Shown here: positions 6,885-15,501 of the stretch, one piece after another
Layout of the letters: every line of letters starts with the position of its first letter
Numbering within the stretch: the first letter of the stretch is position 1
Assembly: GCA_036172265.1 (NCBI GenBank)
Contig: JASFBA010000093.1
Coordinates: 1 to 50,614, forward strand
Direction of reading: 5' to 3'
Length of the DNA: 50,614 nucleotides
Source: JASFBA01 sp036172265
GTDB taxonomy: Bacteria; Chloroflexota; Chloroflexia; DTKN01
Program-made: the position numbers and the translations under genes
Notes under the pieces: generated by a model
The model's database searches: none
What the model was told of the DNA's origin: nothing
What the model saw: only the letters and a program-made list of their open reading frames with translations

Positions 6885-9746
6885 GTGCGCCATCCATACG
6901 TTGCGCTGGATACCGAGACGACCGGACTGGAGCCGGGTCGGGACGAAGTGATCGAGGTCGCGGCTATTCGCTTCCGGGGGGCCGAGGTCCTGGGTACCTG
7001 GCACAGCCTCTTCAAGCCGGCCGGCCCCCTCCCAGAACAGATCTCCCGCCTCACCGGAATCACCCCGGCCGATTTGGAACATGCCCCGCACTTTTACACC
7101 CTCCTGCCCGACCTGGCCCGCTTTATCGGCGACGACCCCATCGTCGGCCACTCGGTGGGCTTTGACCTGGACTTCCTGGCCGCCCAGGGACTAACCCTGA
7201 ACAACCCCCGCGTGGATACCTATGAGTTGAGCACCCTCCTTTTGCCTGAACTGCCGGAGCGGTCTTTATCCGGCGTGACACGAGGATTGGGCCTGCCCTA
7301 TCCGGAGCAACATCGGGCCCTGCCCGATGCCGAGGCCGTGCGGCAGGTCTTCCTGGCCTTCTGGAAGCGTCTCCTGGCTCTGGACCTGGACATCCTGGAG
7401 GAAATCCTCCGCCTGTCTGCCAGAGCCGGCTGGCCCCTGCGCCCTCTTTTCGAGGAGGTGGCCGAGGAGGTCCTGCGGGGCGGTTTCGGGCGGAGGACCC
7501 CGGGCGGGCTACCGCTGGCCTTGCGCCTGGTCGAGCCGGAACCCCGCCCTGAAGTGCTGGAGGAGACGGAAGATGAGCGGCCGCTGGACGAGGAGAGCCT
7601 GGCTGCCCTCCTCATGCCGGGAGGGCTTTTTTCCCGGGCCTTTCCCCATTATGAGCACCGTCCTCAGCAGGTGGAAATGCTGCGGGCGGTAGCCCGGACG
7701 CTGGGTTCCGGCGGGCAACTCATCGTCGAGGCCGGCACAGGGGTAGGAAAATCTATGGCGTATCTGGTGCCGGCCGTGGCTACGGCGGTACGGAAGGGCC
7801 GGCCGGTAGTGATCTCCACCCACACCATCAACCTGCAGGACCAGTTGTTTCACAAAGACATCCCGGACTTGCGAAGGGTGCTGGCCCAGGCCGGCCCCGA
7901 GGAAGGGGAAGCCGCCCGCTGGGCCGACTTTTCCGCCGCTCTGGTCAAAGGACGCAATAACTACCTCTGCCTGCGTCGCTGGGAAGCCCTGCGCCGTAGC
8001 CCCACCCTGACCCCGGAACAGGTGAGCACGCTGGTGAAGGTGCTCCTCTGGCTTCCCAGGACCCGCACCGGCGACCGGGCCGAACTGGCCTTGGTGGGCC
8101 GGGAGAACGCCGTTTGGAACGAGGTGGCCTCCCACCCCCACGCCTGCCGGAGGGAAGAATGCCCCTACTGGCAGCAGAACCGCTGCTTCTTCTACCGCGC
8201 CCACTGGCGGGCGGAGGCGGCCCACCTCATCGTGGTCAATCATTCCCTGCTTCTTTCCGATGTGGCCGCAGAAAACCGCGTCCTGCCGGACTATCGCTAC
8301 CTGATCGTGGACGAGGCTCATCACCTCGAGGGGGTGGCCACTGAACAACTCGGCTTCCATCTTACGGCGGAGGAGATCTCCCTCCATCTGGCCGCCATCA
8401 GCCGACCGGTCGGACCCGAACGTGAGGAGGGGCTGCTCTCCTTCCTTCCCACCTTCTTCCGAGGGCCCAAGGTGCCCGAGGCGGCCCGACAGACCTTGGA
8501 GACGCTCTGTCGGGAAGTGCGTGGGAGCGTAGAGGCAGCCCGGGCGGCCACCCAGACCTTCTTCGAGCACCTGGACGACTTCCTCCGGCAGTATCGGGAG
8601 GGCCAACCCTCCTCGCCCTATGACTGGCACTGGCGCATCACTTCCAGCGTCCGCGTCCAGCCCGACTGGTCCGACCTGGAGATCGACTGGGAAGCCGTAG
8701 CCGAGGAACTCTGGCGCATCCAGGAGCGCCTGAACCGCATCTTTCAACTGTGTCTGGACCACCTTGAGGACTCTTCGGAGGGGCAGGACCTCCTGGCGGA
8801 GATCGCTCGTCTTGGCCAGCGCACGGCCGAGATTCGGGACCAGGTGACCGCCATTATGAGCCAGAGCCGGCCCAACGGCATCTACTGGCTGAGTGTAGAG
8901 GCCCAAACCGGCACCATTGGCCTACACGCCGCCCCGCTGCATGTTGGCCCCTTGCTCCAGGGCGGGCTTTATAGCCAGAAGGAGGCGGTCGTGCTGACCT
9001 CGGCCACCCTGAGCACTGAGGGCAGTGCCGCTTTCCTGCGGGAACGTCTGAACCTTGCGGACGCCGATGAATTGCTTCTGGACTCGCCTTTTGATTACAC
9101 CCGGGCCGCCCTCCTGGTGATTCCGGAGGATATGCCCGACCCGACCGATCCCCAGTACGGTCGGGCGCTATCCCGTACCCTGGTACAGACCTGTCTGGCC
9201 AGTGAGGGACGGATGCTGGTCCTCTTCACCTCGAACCACACCCTTCGCCAGGCCTATAGCGCCATCCGCCGGCCGCTGGAACGGGAGGGCATCGCCGTGC
9301 TGGGCCAGGGCATTGACGGCTCGCGCCACATGCTTTTGGAAAAGTTCCGCCGCAACCCTCGCAGCGTCCTGCTGGGCACGAGCAGTTTCTGGGAGGGGAT
9401 TGACGTGGTGGGGGAGGGACTCTCGGTGCTGGTGATCACCAAACTGCCCTTTGACGTACCCTCCAATCCGATCTTTGCCGCCCGTTGCGAACTCTTCGAG
9501 GAGTCGTTTGCCCGCTACGCCGTCCCCCAGGCGGTCCTGCGCCTCAAACAGGGCTTCGGCCGGCTCATCCGAAGCCAGACCGACCGGGGGGTGGTCATCC
9601 TCCTGGACGGTCGGGTGCTCACCCGCACCTATGGCCCCGCTTTTTTGCGCTCCCTGCCGCCGGCCACGCTTCGCCAGGCCCCGCTCCAGGCGGTGCCCCA
9701 TCTGGTGCGAAAGTGGCTGGGTGGAAAAAACGGAGGGAAATCGTAG
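6885..9746 (+). CDS. dinG: Exonuclease-helicase fusion, DinG type
   Basis: A 953-residue two-module protein. Residues 1-165 are a DEDD 3'-5' exonuclease: D9 and E11 in LDTETTG, the HSVGFDLDF motif at about 87-95, and HRALPDAEA supplying the last H and D. The remainder is an XPD/DinG superfamily 2 helicase: Walker A EAGTGVGKS at about 282, four cysteines (one in NYLC near 360, three near 420-434 in HACRREEC and NRC) that fit an iron-sulfur cluster, a DEAH box in VDEAHHLEG near 474, SFWEGIDVVGEG, and GFGRLIRS near 890. This architecture is known from Gram-positive DinG, where helicase activity may be lost, but all motifs look intact here. It probably acts in DNA repair. The start is GTG at 6885, with no clear ribosome-binding site, 8 bases after the aminotransferase gene. 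Confidence 0.92.
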   Translation: MRHPYVALDTETTGLEPGRDEVIEVAAIRFRGAEVLGTWHSLFKPAGPLPEQISRLTGITPADLEHAPHFYTLLPDLARFIGDDPIVGHSVGFDLDFLAAQGLTLNNPRVDTYELSTLLLPELPERSLSGVTRGLGLPYPEQHRALPDAEAVRQVFLAFWKRLLALDLDILEEILRLSARAGWPLRPLFEEVAEEVLRGGFGRRTPGGLPLALRLVEPEPRPEVLEETEDERPLDEESLAALLMPGGLFSRAFPHYEHRPQQVEMLRAVARTLGSGGQLIVEAGTGVGKSMAYLVPAVATAVRKGRPVVISTHTINLQDQLFHKDIPDLRRVLAQAGPEEGEAARWADFSAALVKGRNNYLCLRRWEALRRSPTLTPEQVSTLVKVLLWLPRTRTGDRAELALVGRENAVWNEVASHPHACRREECPYWQQNRCFFYRAHWRAEAAHLIVVNHSLLLSDVAAENRVLPDYRYLIVDEAHHLEGVATEQLGFHLTAEEISLHLAAISRPVGPEREEGLLSFLPTFFRGPKVPEAARQTLETLCREVRGSVEAARAATQTFFEHLDDFLRQYREGQPSSPYDWHWRITSSVRVQPDWSDLEIDWEAVAEELWRIQERLNRIFQLCLDHLEDSSEGQDLLAEIARLGQRTAEIRDQVTAIMSQSRPNGIYWLSVEAQTGTIGLHAAPLHVGPLLQGGLYSQKEAVVLTSATLSTEGSAAFLRERLNLADADELLLDSPFDYTRAALLVIPEDMPDPTDPQYGRALSRTLVQTCLASEGRMLVLFTSNHTLRQAYSAIRRPLEREGIAVLGQGIDGSRHMLLEKFRRNPRSVLLGTSSFWEGIDVVGEGLSVLVITKLPFDVPSNPIFAARCELFEESFARYAVPQAVLRLKQGFGRLIRSQTDRGVVILLDGRVLTRTYGPAFLRSLPPATLRQAPLQAVPHLVRKWLGGKNGGKS

Positions 9747-9775
9747 TTGACGATGGAGATGCGGTTTGTTATAAT
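9747..9775 (+). promoter_or_regulatory. Sigma-70-type promoter for hpf
   Basis: TTGACG (9747-9752), 17 bp and TATAAT (9770-9775). It starts at the first base after the helicase stop codon and leaves an untranslated leader of roughly 155 bases before hpf, in which no ORF or known RNA motif was recognised. Confidence 0.75.
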
Positions 9776-9938
9776 GAAGTTGAACTTGGATCGAGGGAAG
9801 AAGAGAATGGCGCATGTTCCGACCTTTCTGCGTGCTGGGCAAAAGATGCACGATCCACTTTCCTGTTTTCCTGTGGAACACCGGTCTCTAGCGGCCTGCC
9901 TGAGGGCGGGTCGGAGATGGATGTAAGGAGGTAGGGCC

Positions 9939-10511
9939 ATGGAGATGCAACTGCGCACAAAGAACTACCGGATGACCCCAAACCTGCGGGCTTATGTCGA
10001 AAAGAAGGTGCCGCGACTGGCCCGTTACCTGGATGATATCGCCGAGACCAAGGTCGAGTTTTCCCAGAGTACCACCCGCTCCCAGGGGCCGCAGATCGTC
10101 GCCCAGTTGACCGTGACCCTGACCAACGGGGTGATCCTGCGCGCCGAGGAACGTTCGGGCGACCCTTACACCTCTTTGGATGCCGTGTTGGACACGATGG
10201 AGCGGCAGGTGGCTCGTTTCAAGGAGCGTTACTACCAAGGGAAGATGCGCCGGCGAGTCGGCCAGCCCCTTTCCCTTTCCGAACTGCCGCTGGCCTCGGA
10301 AACTCCTCCTGCCGAGGAAGAGGAAGAGCCCCATATCGTCAAGGTCAAGCAAATCCTGGTCAAACCGATGTTTAGCGACGAAGCCATCTCCCAGATGGAA
10401 CTTCTAGGGCATGACTTTTTCATCTTCCTGAACGCTGAGACGGAGAAACTGAACGTGCTTTACCGCCGCAAGGATGGCCAGTACGGCCTCATCGAGCCGG
10501 TGCTGGAGTGA
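9939..10511 (+). CDS. hpf: Ribosome hibernation-promoting factor, long form
   Basis: The 190-residue protein has an N-terminal HPF/RaiA domain (about residues 1-105, starting MEMQLRTKNYRMTPNLRAYV) that sits in the 30S decoding region. A linker rich in glutamate (ASETPPAEEEEEP) follows, then the C-terminal dimerisation domain (about 130-190, VKVKQILVKPMFSDEAISQM and a closing YGLIEPVLE). This long form dimerises 70S ribosomes to 100S particles in resting cells. AAGGAGG precedes the ATG at a good distance. The dedicated promoter with a long leader suggests independent, possibly growth-phase, control; that is inference. Confidence 0.95.
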   Translation: MEMQLRTKNYRMTPNLRAYVEKKVPRLARYLDDIAETKVEFSQSTTRSQGPQIVAQLTVTLTNGVILRAEERSGDPYTSLDAVLDTMERQVARFKERYYQGKMRRRVGQPLSLSELPLASETPPAEEEEEPHIVKVKQILVKPMFSDEAISQMELLGHDFFIFLNAETEKLNVLYRRKDGQYGLIEPVLE

Positions 10512-10528
10512 ATGCTTTCGAGATTTTC

Positions 10529-10562
10529 ACCTGGGGTACCAAGGGCGCTCCAGGTATATTTT
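10529..10562 (+). terminator. Possible terminator after hpf
   Basis: ACCTGG and CCAGGT arms (10529-10534, 10550-10555) are followed by ATATTTT. The stem is short and the loop contains further weak pairs, so this is tentative. Confidence 0.3.
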
Positions 10563-10581
10563 CCCCTGAACTCGTCCCTTC

Positions 10582-11459
10582 CTACGGCCGAACCCGGGAA
10601 CCGGCCACGGTAGCCTGTTCGGCCGTCCCGCCGCTGTATTGAACCGTCACCGTGTACAACGTTCCGGCCGGAGCATCCCGCCACGGCTTGAGGTATAGGT
10701 CCACCTGGCCAGGTACAGAGGTCATAGGGACAAGGCTCCAGTTGAAGGAGTTGCAGGGCCATACCCATACCCCACCGGCATGGTCCTCGACCCGATAAGC
10801 CGCAACAGCCACATCCGTTCGCACGTTGCTGAGGCGGATGTGGCTGTTGTCTGGGGCCGTCCCTTTCCGACATCCTTCGCCGGCGTAACTGGCACCATCT
10901 TGCCCCAGGAAAACTACCTCGATTTCCCCTTTTCGCTCCGGAGCCGGGGTCAAAAAAGCACAGTTCGGTACACATGAAGTCCGGCGACCACGGTACTTTC
11001 CTATCGCTGTATTGGACCGCCACTGTGTAGAGAGTGCCGGCAGGTGCATCCCGCCACGGCTTCATGTATAGATCTACCTGCCCAGGGGCTGAGGCCAAGG
11101 GGACGATCATCCAGTTGAAGGAATTGCAGGGCCATACCCAAATTCCACCGAGGTGATCCACAACCCGGTAAGCAATAACGGCCACATCGGTACGTATATT
11201 GCTCAGTCGGATGTGGATGTTATCCGGGGCATCCCCCTTCTTGACCCACCTGGCCGGCATAACTTGCCCCGTCCTGACCGAGAAAGAAAGCCAACAGGTT
11301 TCCCTGGGCGGTAGTAGGGATAGGTATCGAGGTCGTCGAGGGTATAGGAGGAGTTTCTTCCTCAGGCAGTATGGCGAAGGGTGCGCAGGAAACCAGGGTA
11401 ACCAGAGTGCCTAGGATTAGGAATATGGGCCTGTTCGTCAGAACCTCCCGGATTACCAT
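10582..11459 (-). pseudogene. Lipoprotein with two tandem copies of an unknown domain, two +1 frameshifts
   Basis: The ATG at 11459 opens a signal peptide ending in a lipobox (LGTLVTLVSC, cysteine about residue 25), then a Pro/Thr/Ser-rich linker and a domain of about 105 residues. The domain occurs twice with strong similarity: FLGQDGASYAG, then PDN.HIRLSN.RTDVAV, then WVWPCNSFNW, then GQVDLY.KPWRDAPAGTLYTV. The reading frame breaks at two homopolymers: five G on the coding strand at 11233-11237 and six T at 10952-10957. Removing one base from each run gives one continuous frame of about 290 residues that ends at 10582. The sequence cannot decide between sequencing error, true decay and slippage. 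The domain is not recognised; a secreted, surface-anchored ligand-binding role is only a guess. Confidence 0.65.
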
Positions 11460-11693
11460 AGCGTTTTCAAACGGCCAATTCGCAACGGTTTTCGCAGCCC
11501 AAGCCGGTCTTTAAACCGCTCTTCGGCAGGTCATAGACCTAGAAAGAACCTGTTAGGGATTTTCGCTAGAGTCCGATCTGTAACTGAACACCGGTGAATC
11601 TTGCTTGGTGAAGAAGAACCTGTCGGATGTGCGGGCATTACCCCTGCTCCTACGGGCCTTGTGATTTCGCCTGTGTTCAATTCCCTGACCCAG

Positions 11694-11765
11694 TGGCGGA
11701 GGTGGGATTCGAACCTACAACCAAGGGCTTATGAGTCCCCTGCTCTACCGTTGAGCTACTCCGCC
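11694..11765 (-). tRNA. tRNA-Met (CAT), elongator type
   Basis: The minus strand folds as a cloverleaf with acceptor GGCGGAG pairing CTCCGCC, D-arm GCTC-AACGGTA-GAGC, anticodon loop CTCATAA and T-arm GTAGGTTCGAATCCCAC. The anticodon is CAT. The acceptor stem is fully paired, unlike an initiator. CCA is not encoded. Ile2 (lysidine) also uses CAT and is the alternative. It lies five bases after the initiator tRNA in the same transcript. Confidence 0.85.
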
Positions 11766-11770
11766 AGAAG

Positions 11771-11842
11771 TAGCGGGGGGTGGATTCGAACCACCGACCT
11801 CCGGGTTATGAGCCCGACGAGCTGCCACTGCTCCACCCCGCG
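11771..11842 (-). tRNA. Initiator tRNA-fMet (CAT)
   Basis: The acceptor strand begins CGCGGGG while its partner is CCCCGCT, leaving the first position (C1-U72) unpaired, as in bacterial initiators (usually C1-A72). The anticodon stem has three G-C pairs (GGG/CCC) flanking CTCATAA, and the D-arm reads GGAGCAG...CAGCTCG. CCA is not encoded. It is the first gene after the promoter at 11853-11881. Confidence 0.88.
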
Positions 11843-11852
11843 TTGTAAAATT

Positions 11853-11881
11853 ATTATAGCAAGAGAGGCGCGATTTGTCAA
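11853..11881 (-). promoter_or_regulatory. Perfect-consensus promoter for the two tRNA-Met genes
   Basis: TTGACA (11876-11881), 17 bp and TATAAT (11853-11858) on the minus strand, ending about 10 bases before the 5' end of the initiator tRNA. Confidence 0.85.
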
Positions 11882-11912
11882 ATCGGAGGCCAACCATCTT
11901 CTAGTCACACCA

Positions 11913-12352
11913 TCACTCCGTCCAGGCCGGCTCTCCACCTCCTCCTTCTGCCCCTCCCGCGGCCGTGGAGGTTCCTTTCCTCTTGCCCCGCTCTCCCCCA
12001 AGCGCCTCCGCTCCTGCCCCCTCCTTCTCGGCCGATGCCCCTCCGTAACGCTCTACCATCCGTTGAACGGTGCTCGGGGAAACCGAAAGGTTGGCCAGTA
12101 GGGCGCATCGAGATGCGCCCCTACTCGAGGGCTTCTTCGGCTTCCCGAGGAGCATTTCTCTGCCGGTTTTCCGGTTCCTTGCTGGGCCACCGCTTCTTCG
12201 AGCAGTCTGGCACGCAGCCGGGTTATCGCCCCTTGCACCTCTTCCCCTAGTTCCCGAAGTGTGCGGCCTGGATGGGCCTGGGACCACTCCAGTGCCGCTC
12301 CTAAGGTCTTGGACATCTCGGCCACCGCCTCTTGAACGGTTCTTTTCCCCAT
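11913..12352 (-). pseudogene. ISKra4-like transposase remnant
   Basis: The ATG at 12352 (GGAGG ahead of it) opens about 75 residues resembling the ISKra4 N-terminus, including ITRLRARLLEEAVAQQGTGKPA. Normally a cysteine-rich segment follows, but here it is missing: the frame breaks near a family A palindrome (12098-12124) and resumes in another frame with LSVSPSTVQRMVERYGG, a segment typical of the middle of these transposases, before running into low-complexity sequence. The DDE catalytic core is absent. No inverted terminal repeats could be identified. The family call is from memory of these motifs. Confidence 0.55.
12098..12124. repeat. Family A palindrome in the transposase remnant
   Basis: GTAGGGCGCAT, a CGAG loop, then ATGCGCCCCTAC. 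The 8-bp inner stem is perfect and the outer ends match the family consensus. It sits where the transposase frame breaks. Confidence 0.8.
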
Positions 12353-12431
12353 CGGCGCCTCCTCCTCTCTTTTTGCCTCTATTTTTACCTCATCCCGACA
12401 AATTTGGAACACACCCATTTGATCAGATGCT

Positions 12432-12460
12432 TTGACAGAACCAATGCTCCATTGTACAAT
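12432..12460 (+). promoter_or_regulatory. Promoter of the purine operon
   Basis: TTGACA (12432-12437), 17 bp and TACAAT (12455-12460). The leader to the purSL start is about 110 bases and holds two small hairpins (around 12520-12536 and 12535-12555) without a T-run. No known purine riboswitch core was recognised. Confidence 0.8.
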
Positions 12461-12577
12461 TAGAATCATCGCTTACCACCATACCAGGCTTTCCCAGCCG
12501 GTACTTTCACGGTCGTCCTTTCTGGACGGCTTTTGCGGAAGACGGTCTTTCCGGCAAGGAGCAGGTAGAAGAGCGTG

Positions 12578-15454
12578 ATGGACTATCGCCTCGAGGTCTT
12601 CTGGCGGGCCGGCCTGCCCGACGGGCGGGCCGAGGACGTGCTCCGCCAGATTACCGCCTTGGGGATGGTCGGCGTTCGCCATGTTCGGGTGAGTCGGCTC
12701 TATTTCCTGCGCGGCGGCCTTTCTCCCGATGATGTGGAACACCTGGCCCAGGAACTCCTGGTGGACCCGATCGTGGAAGGCTATACCTGCTGCCCTCATC
12801 CCCTCCCTCGGCCCTCTTCCGGGAGGAGAGATGGGGATAAGGGCCACTCTATCGAGGTCGCCTACCACCCCGGCGTGACCGACGCAGAGGCCGAAAACCT
12901 CCTCCGACGGGCCCGCTCTATGGGCTTTCAGGTCGAGGCAGTCGCCACGGCCACTCGCTATGAGTTCGAGGGGGAGTTCTCTCCCTCCGAACTGGAAGCC
13001 ATCGCCCGACAGGTGCTCTGCAACGAGGTCATCCAGGGTTATTCCTTTTGCCCTCTGCAGCCGGCCTTCCTCCCGCGCTGTGAGCCAAACTTGCAGGTCG
13101 AGGTCATCCCCCTGCGCCAGGCCGACGATGCGGAACTGGCACGCCTCAGCGCCGAACGCGTCCTCTCCCTTTCCCTGCCCGAAATGCAGGCCATCCGCGC
13201 CGAGTTTCGCCGCCTGGGACGCGACCCCACCGACGTGGAACTGGAGACGCTGGCCCAGACCTGGTCGGAGCATTGCCAGCACAAGGCCTTCAAGGCCAGA
13301 ATCCTTTACCGGGAAGGGGAGAGAACGGAGGAAATCCCCGGCCTTCTGGCCACCTATATCCGCGCCGCTACAGAGCGGCTGAACCGACCCTGGGTACGCT
13401 CGGCCTTTGTGGACAACGCCGGCATTATCGCCCTGGATGAGGATTGGGAGGTTTCCTTCAAGGTGGAAACCCATAACCACCCCTCGGCCCTGGAACCGTT
13501 CGGCGGGGCCAATACTGGCATCGGCGGGGTAATCCGGGACATCCTGGGCGTCTCGGCCCGCCCCATCGCCTGCACCGACGTCCTCTGCTTCGGGCCACCC
13601 GACCTTCCACCCGAGGCGGTGCCGGCCGGCACCCTTCACCCCCGTCGCCTGGCCGAGGGCGTCGTCGCCGGCATCGAGGATTACGGCAACAAAATGGGCC
13701 TCCCCACCGTGGGCGGAGCCGTCCTCTACGACACGGGCTATACAGCCAACCCGCTGGTCTACTGCGGCTGCTTGGGCCTGGCCCCGGCCGGCACACACCG
13801 CCGTAACCCTCGACCCGGCGACCTCTGCGTGGCCCTGGGCGGCCGCACGGGACGCGATGGCCTGCACGGAGCAACCTTCTCCTCGGCCGAACTCACCCCC
13901 GAGACCGGCCGAACGGTAGGCAGCGTCGTGCAGATCGGCGACCCCATCACCGAAAAGGCGCTTACCGAAGCCGTCCTGCGCCTGCGCGACGAGGGATTGT
14001 ACCATGCCATCACCGATTGCGGGGCCGGGGGCTTCTCCTCGGCCGTCGGAGAGATGGGGCGCGAGGTGGGGGCCGAGGTGGACCTGGCGGCGGCTCCTCT
14101 GAAGTATCCCGGCTTGCGGCCCTGGGAGATCTGGCTATCGGAGGCCCAGGAGCGGATGGTGCTGGCCGTGCCGCCGGAGAACTTGCCCCGCCTGGGGGAA
14201 ATCTGCGACGGCCTGGATGTGGAGTGGACGGTACTGGGCCGTTTCACCGGCGACGGCCGACTGCGGGTCCGCTACGGCGAGCAAGTCGTGGCCGACCTGG
14301 AGATGTCTTTCCTCCATGAGGGCTGGCCACGCCCCACCCTGCAGGCAGAATGGCAGTCCCCTTCCTTCCCAGAACCTGGGCTGAATCCGCCGGCCGATCT
14401 CACCCCCCTCCTCCTGCGGATGCTCTCCCACCCCGACGTGGCCAGTAAGGAGGCCATCATCCGCCGCTACGACCACGAGGTCCAGGGGGCCACGGTGGTC
14501 AAGCCTCTGGTGGGTGCCCAAAGCGACGGCCCCTCCGACGCCGCCGTGCTCCATCCCCTGGAATTTTCCACCTGGCAAGGATTAGCCCTGGGCTGCGGCA
14601 TCTGCCCCTCCTACGGACGAATCGACCCCTACGCCATGGCCTGGGCAGCGGTGGACGAGGCCGTCCGCAACGTCGTCTGTGTGGGCGCCGATCCGGAACG
14701 GGTGGCCCTCCTGGATAACTTCTGCTGGGGCAATCCCCACCTCCCCGACCGACTAGGGGCGCTGGTGCGGGCAGCCCGGGGCGGTTATGACGCCGCCCTG
14801 GCCTACGGTACGCCCTTTATCTCCGGCAAGGACAGCCTGAACAACGAGTACGTAGACCCCCAGGGGCAGAAGCGGGCCATCCCGCCCACCCTCCTTATTT
14901 CTTCCCTGGGCATCGTCCCCGACACCCGGAGGGTGTTGACGATGGACCTGAAAATGCCCGGAGACCTCCTCTACATTGTCGGGGAGACGAGGGCCGAACT
15001 GGGCGGCTCCCTCTATTACCGGCTGCATGGGGCGCTGGGAAATGGCGTCCCCGGCCCTGTTCCTGGGAGCATGGAGACGATGCGCGCTCTGCACGCCTGC
15101 ATGCGCCGGGGTCTGGTACAGGCCTGTCACGACCTTTCCGAGGGCGGCCTGGCCGTGGCTGCGGCGGAGATGGCCCTGGCCGGCCGGCTGGGGCTGGAAT
15201 TGGATCTATCCGATATCCCTCGTACACCTCAGGTCGAACGCGACGATGTGGCCCTCTTTTCCGAAACGAGCGGCCGCTTCCTGGTCGAAGTAGCGCCGGC
15301 CGATGCCGCCGCCTTTGAGGAAGGCATGGCCGGCCACCCCTGCGCCTGCCTGGGTCGGGTGAACCAGGGGCCGCTTTTCCGAGTCCATGGCCTGGGCGGA
15401 AAACCGGTGCTTTCTTGCACAGTAGCAGACCTGGTGCAGGCATGGAAGCGTTGA
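12578..15454 (+). CDS. purL: FGAM synthase, PurS-PurS-PurL fusion
   Basis: The 958-residue enzyme converts FGAR to FGAM, using ammonia from PurQ. Two PurS-like modules lead: about residues 2-71 and 90-155, both ending in an EGY/QGY motif (PIVEGYTC, EVIQGYSF). Between them, residues about 72-89 are encoded by a palindromic repeat. The PurL part follows, with the SEHCQHKAF motif near 229, KVETHNHPSALEPFGGANTGIGG, and FISGKDSLNNEY late in the chain. Free-standing PurS forms dimers, so an in-chain duplicate may replace that dimer, as the N-terminal domain of large-type PurL does. There is no glutaminase domain; purQ follows. GTG at 12575 is an alternative start. The last codons and stop lie in a 7-bp repeat array. 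Confidence 0.95.
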   Translation: MDYRLEVFWRAGLPDGRAEDVLRQITALGMVGVRHVRVSRLYFLRGGLSPDDVEHLAQELLVDPIVEGYTCCPHPLPRPSSGRRDGDKGHSIEVAYHPGVTDAEAENLLRRARSMGFQVEAVATATRYEFEGEFSPSELEAIARQVLCNEVIQGYSFCPLQPAFLPRCEPNLQVEVIPLRQADDAELARLSAERVLSLSLPEMQAIRAEFRRLGRDPTDVELETLAQTWSEHCQHKAFKARILYREGERTEEIPGLLATYIRAATERLNRPWVRSAFVDNAGIIALDEDWEVSFKVETHNHPSALEPFGGANTGIGGVIRDILGVSARPIACTDVLCFGPPDLPPEAVPAGTLHPRRLAEGVVAGIEDYGNKMGLPTVGGAVLYDTGYTANPLVYCGCLGLAPAGTHRRNPRPGDLCVALGGRTGRDGLHGATFSSAELTPETGRTVGSVVQIGDPITEKALTEAVLRLRDEGLYHAITDCGAGGFSSAVGEMGREVGAEVDLAAAPLKYPGLRPWEIWLSEAQERMVLAVPPENLPRLGEICDGLDVEWTVLGRFTGDGRLRVRYGEQVVADLEMSFLHEGWPRPTLQAEWQSPSFPEPGLNPPADLTPLLLRMLSHPDVASKEAIIRRYDHEVQGATVVKPLVGAQSDGPSDAAVLHPLEFSTWQGLALGCGICPSYGRIDPYAMAWAAVDEAVRNVVCVGADPERVALLDNFCWGNPHLPDRLGALVRAARGGYDAALAYGTPFISGKDSLNNEYVDPQGQKRAIPPTLLISSLGIVPDTRRVLTMDLKMPGDLLYIVGETRAELGGSLYYRLHGALGNGVPGPVPGSMETMRALHACMRRGLVQACHDLSEGGLAVAAAEMALAGRLGLELDLSDIPRTPQVERDDVALFSETSGRFLVEVAPADAAAFEEGMAGHPCACLGRVNQGPLFRVHGLGGKPVLSCTVADLVQAWKR
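12792..12844. repeat. Family B palindrome translated inside purL
   Basis: GCCCTCATCCCC (12792-12803) faces GGGGATAAGGGC (12833-12844), pairing at 11 of 12 positions, with a partly paired interior. It is read in frame as a Pro/Arg/Ser-rich linker between the two PurS modules. Its outer arm matches the repeat at 20501-20551. Confidence 0.75.
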
Positions 15455-15482
15455 TCGTTAAACGTTGAGCGTTGATCGTCAG
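15448..15482. repeat. Tandem 7-bp array at the purL-purQ junction
   Basis: Five consecutive heptamers: GCGTTGA, TCGTTAA, ACGTTGA, GCGTTGA, TCGTCAG. The first includes the purL stop codon; the array ends 19 bases before the purQ ATG. Confidence 0.75.
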
Positions 15483-15501
15483 GCGGTTGCAAGGGGCAAC
15501 T

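Noticed and set aside
10952..11237. Programmed frameshifting in the lipoprotein gene
   Set aside because: Two +1 shifts in plain homopolymers, without a known stimulatory stop codon or structure, are more simply errors or decay.
11601..12101. Plus-strand open frame of 166 codons
   Set aside because: It is antisense to the two tRNA genes and their promoter.
12461..12577. Purine riboswitch in the leader of the purine operon
   Set aside because: The small hairpins do not match the three-way junction or its conserved loops, and no terminator follows.
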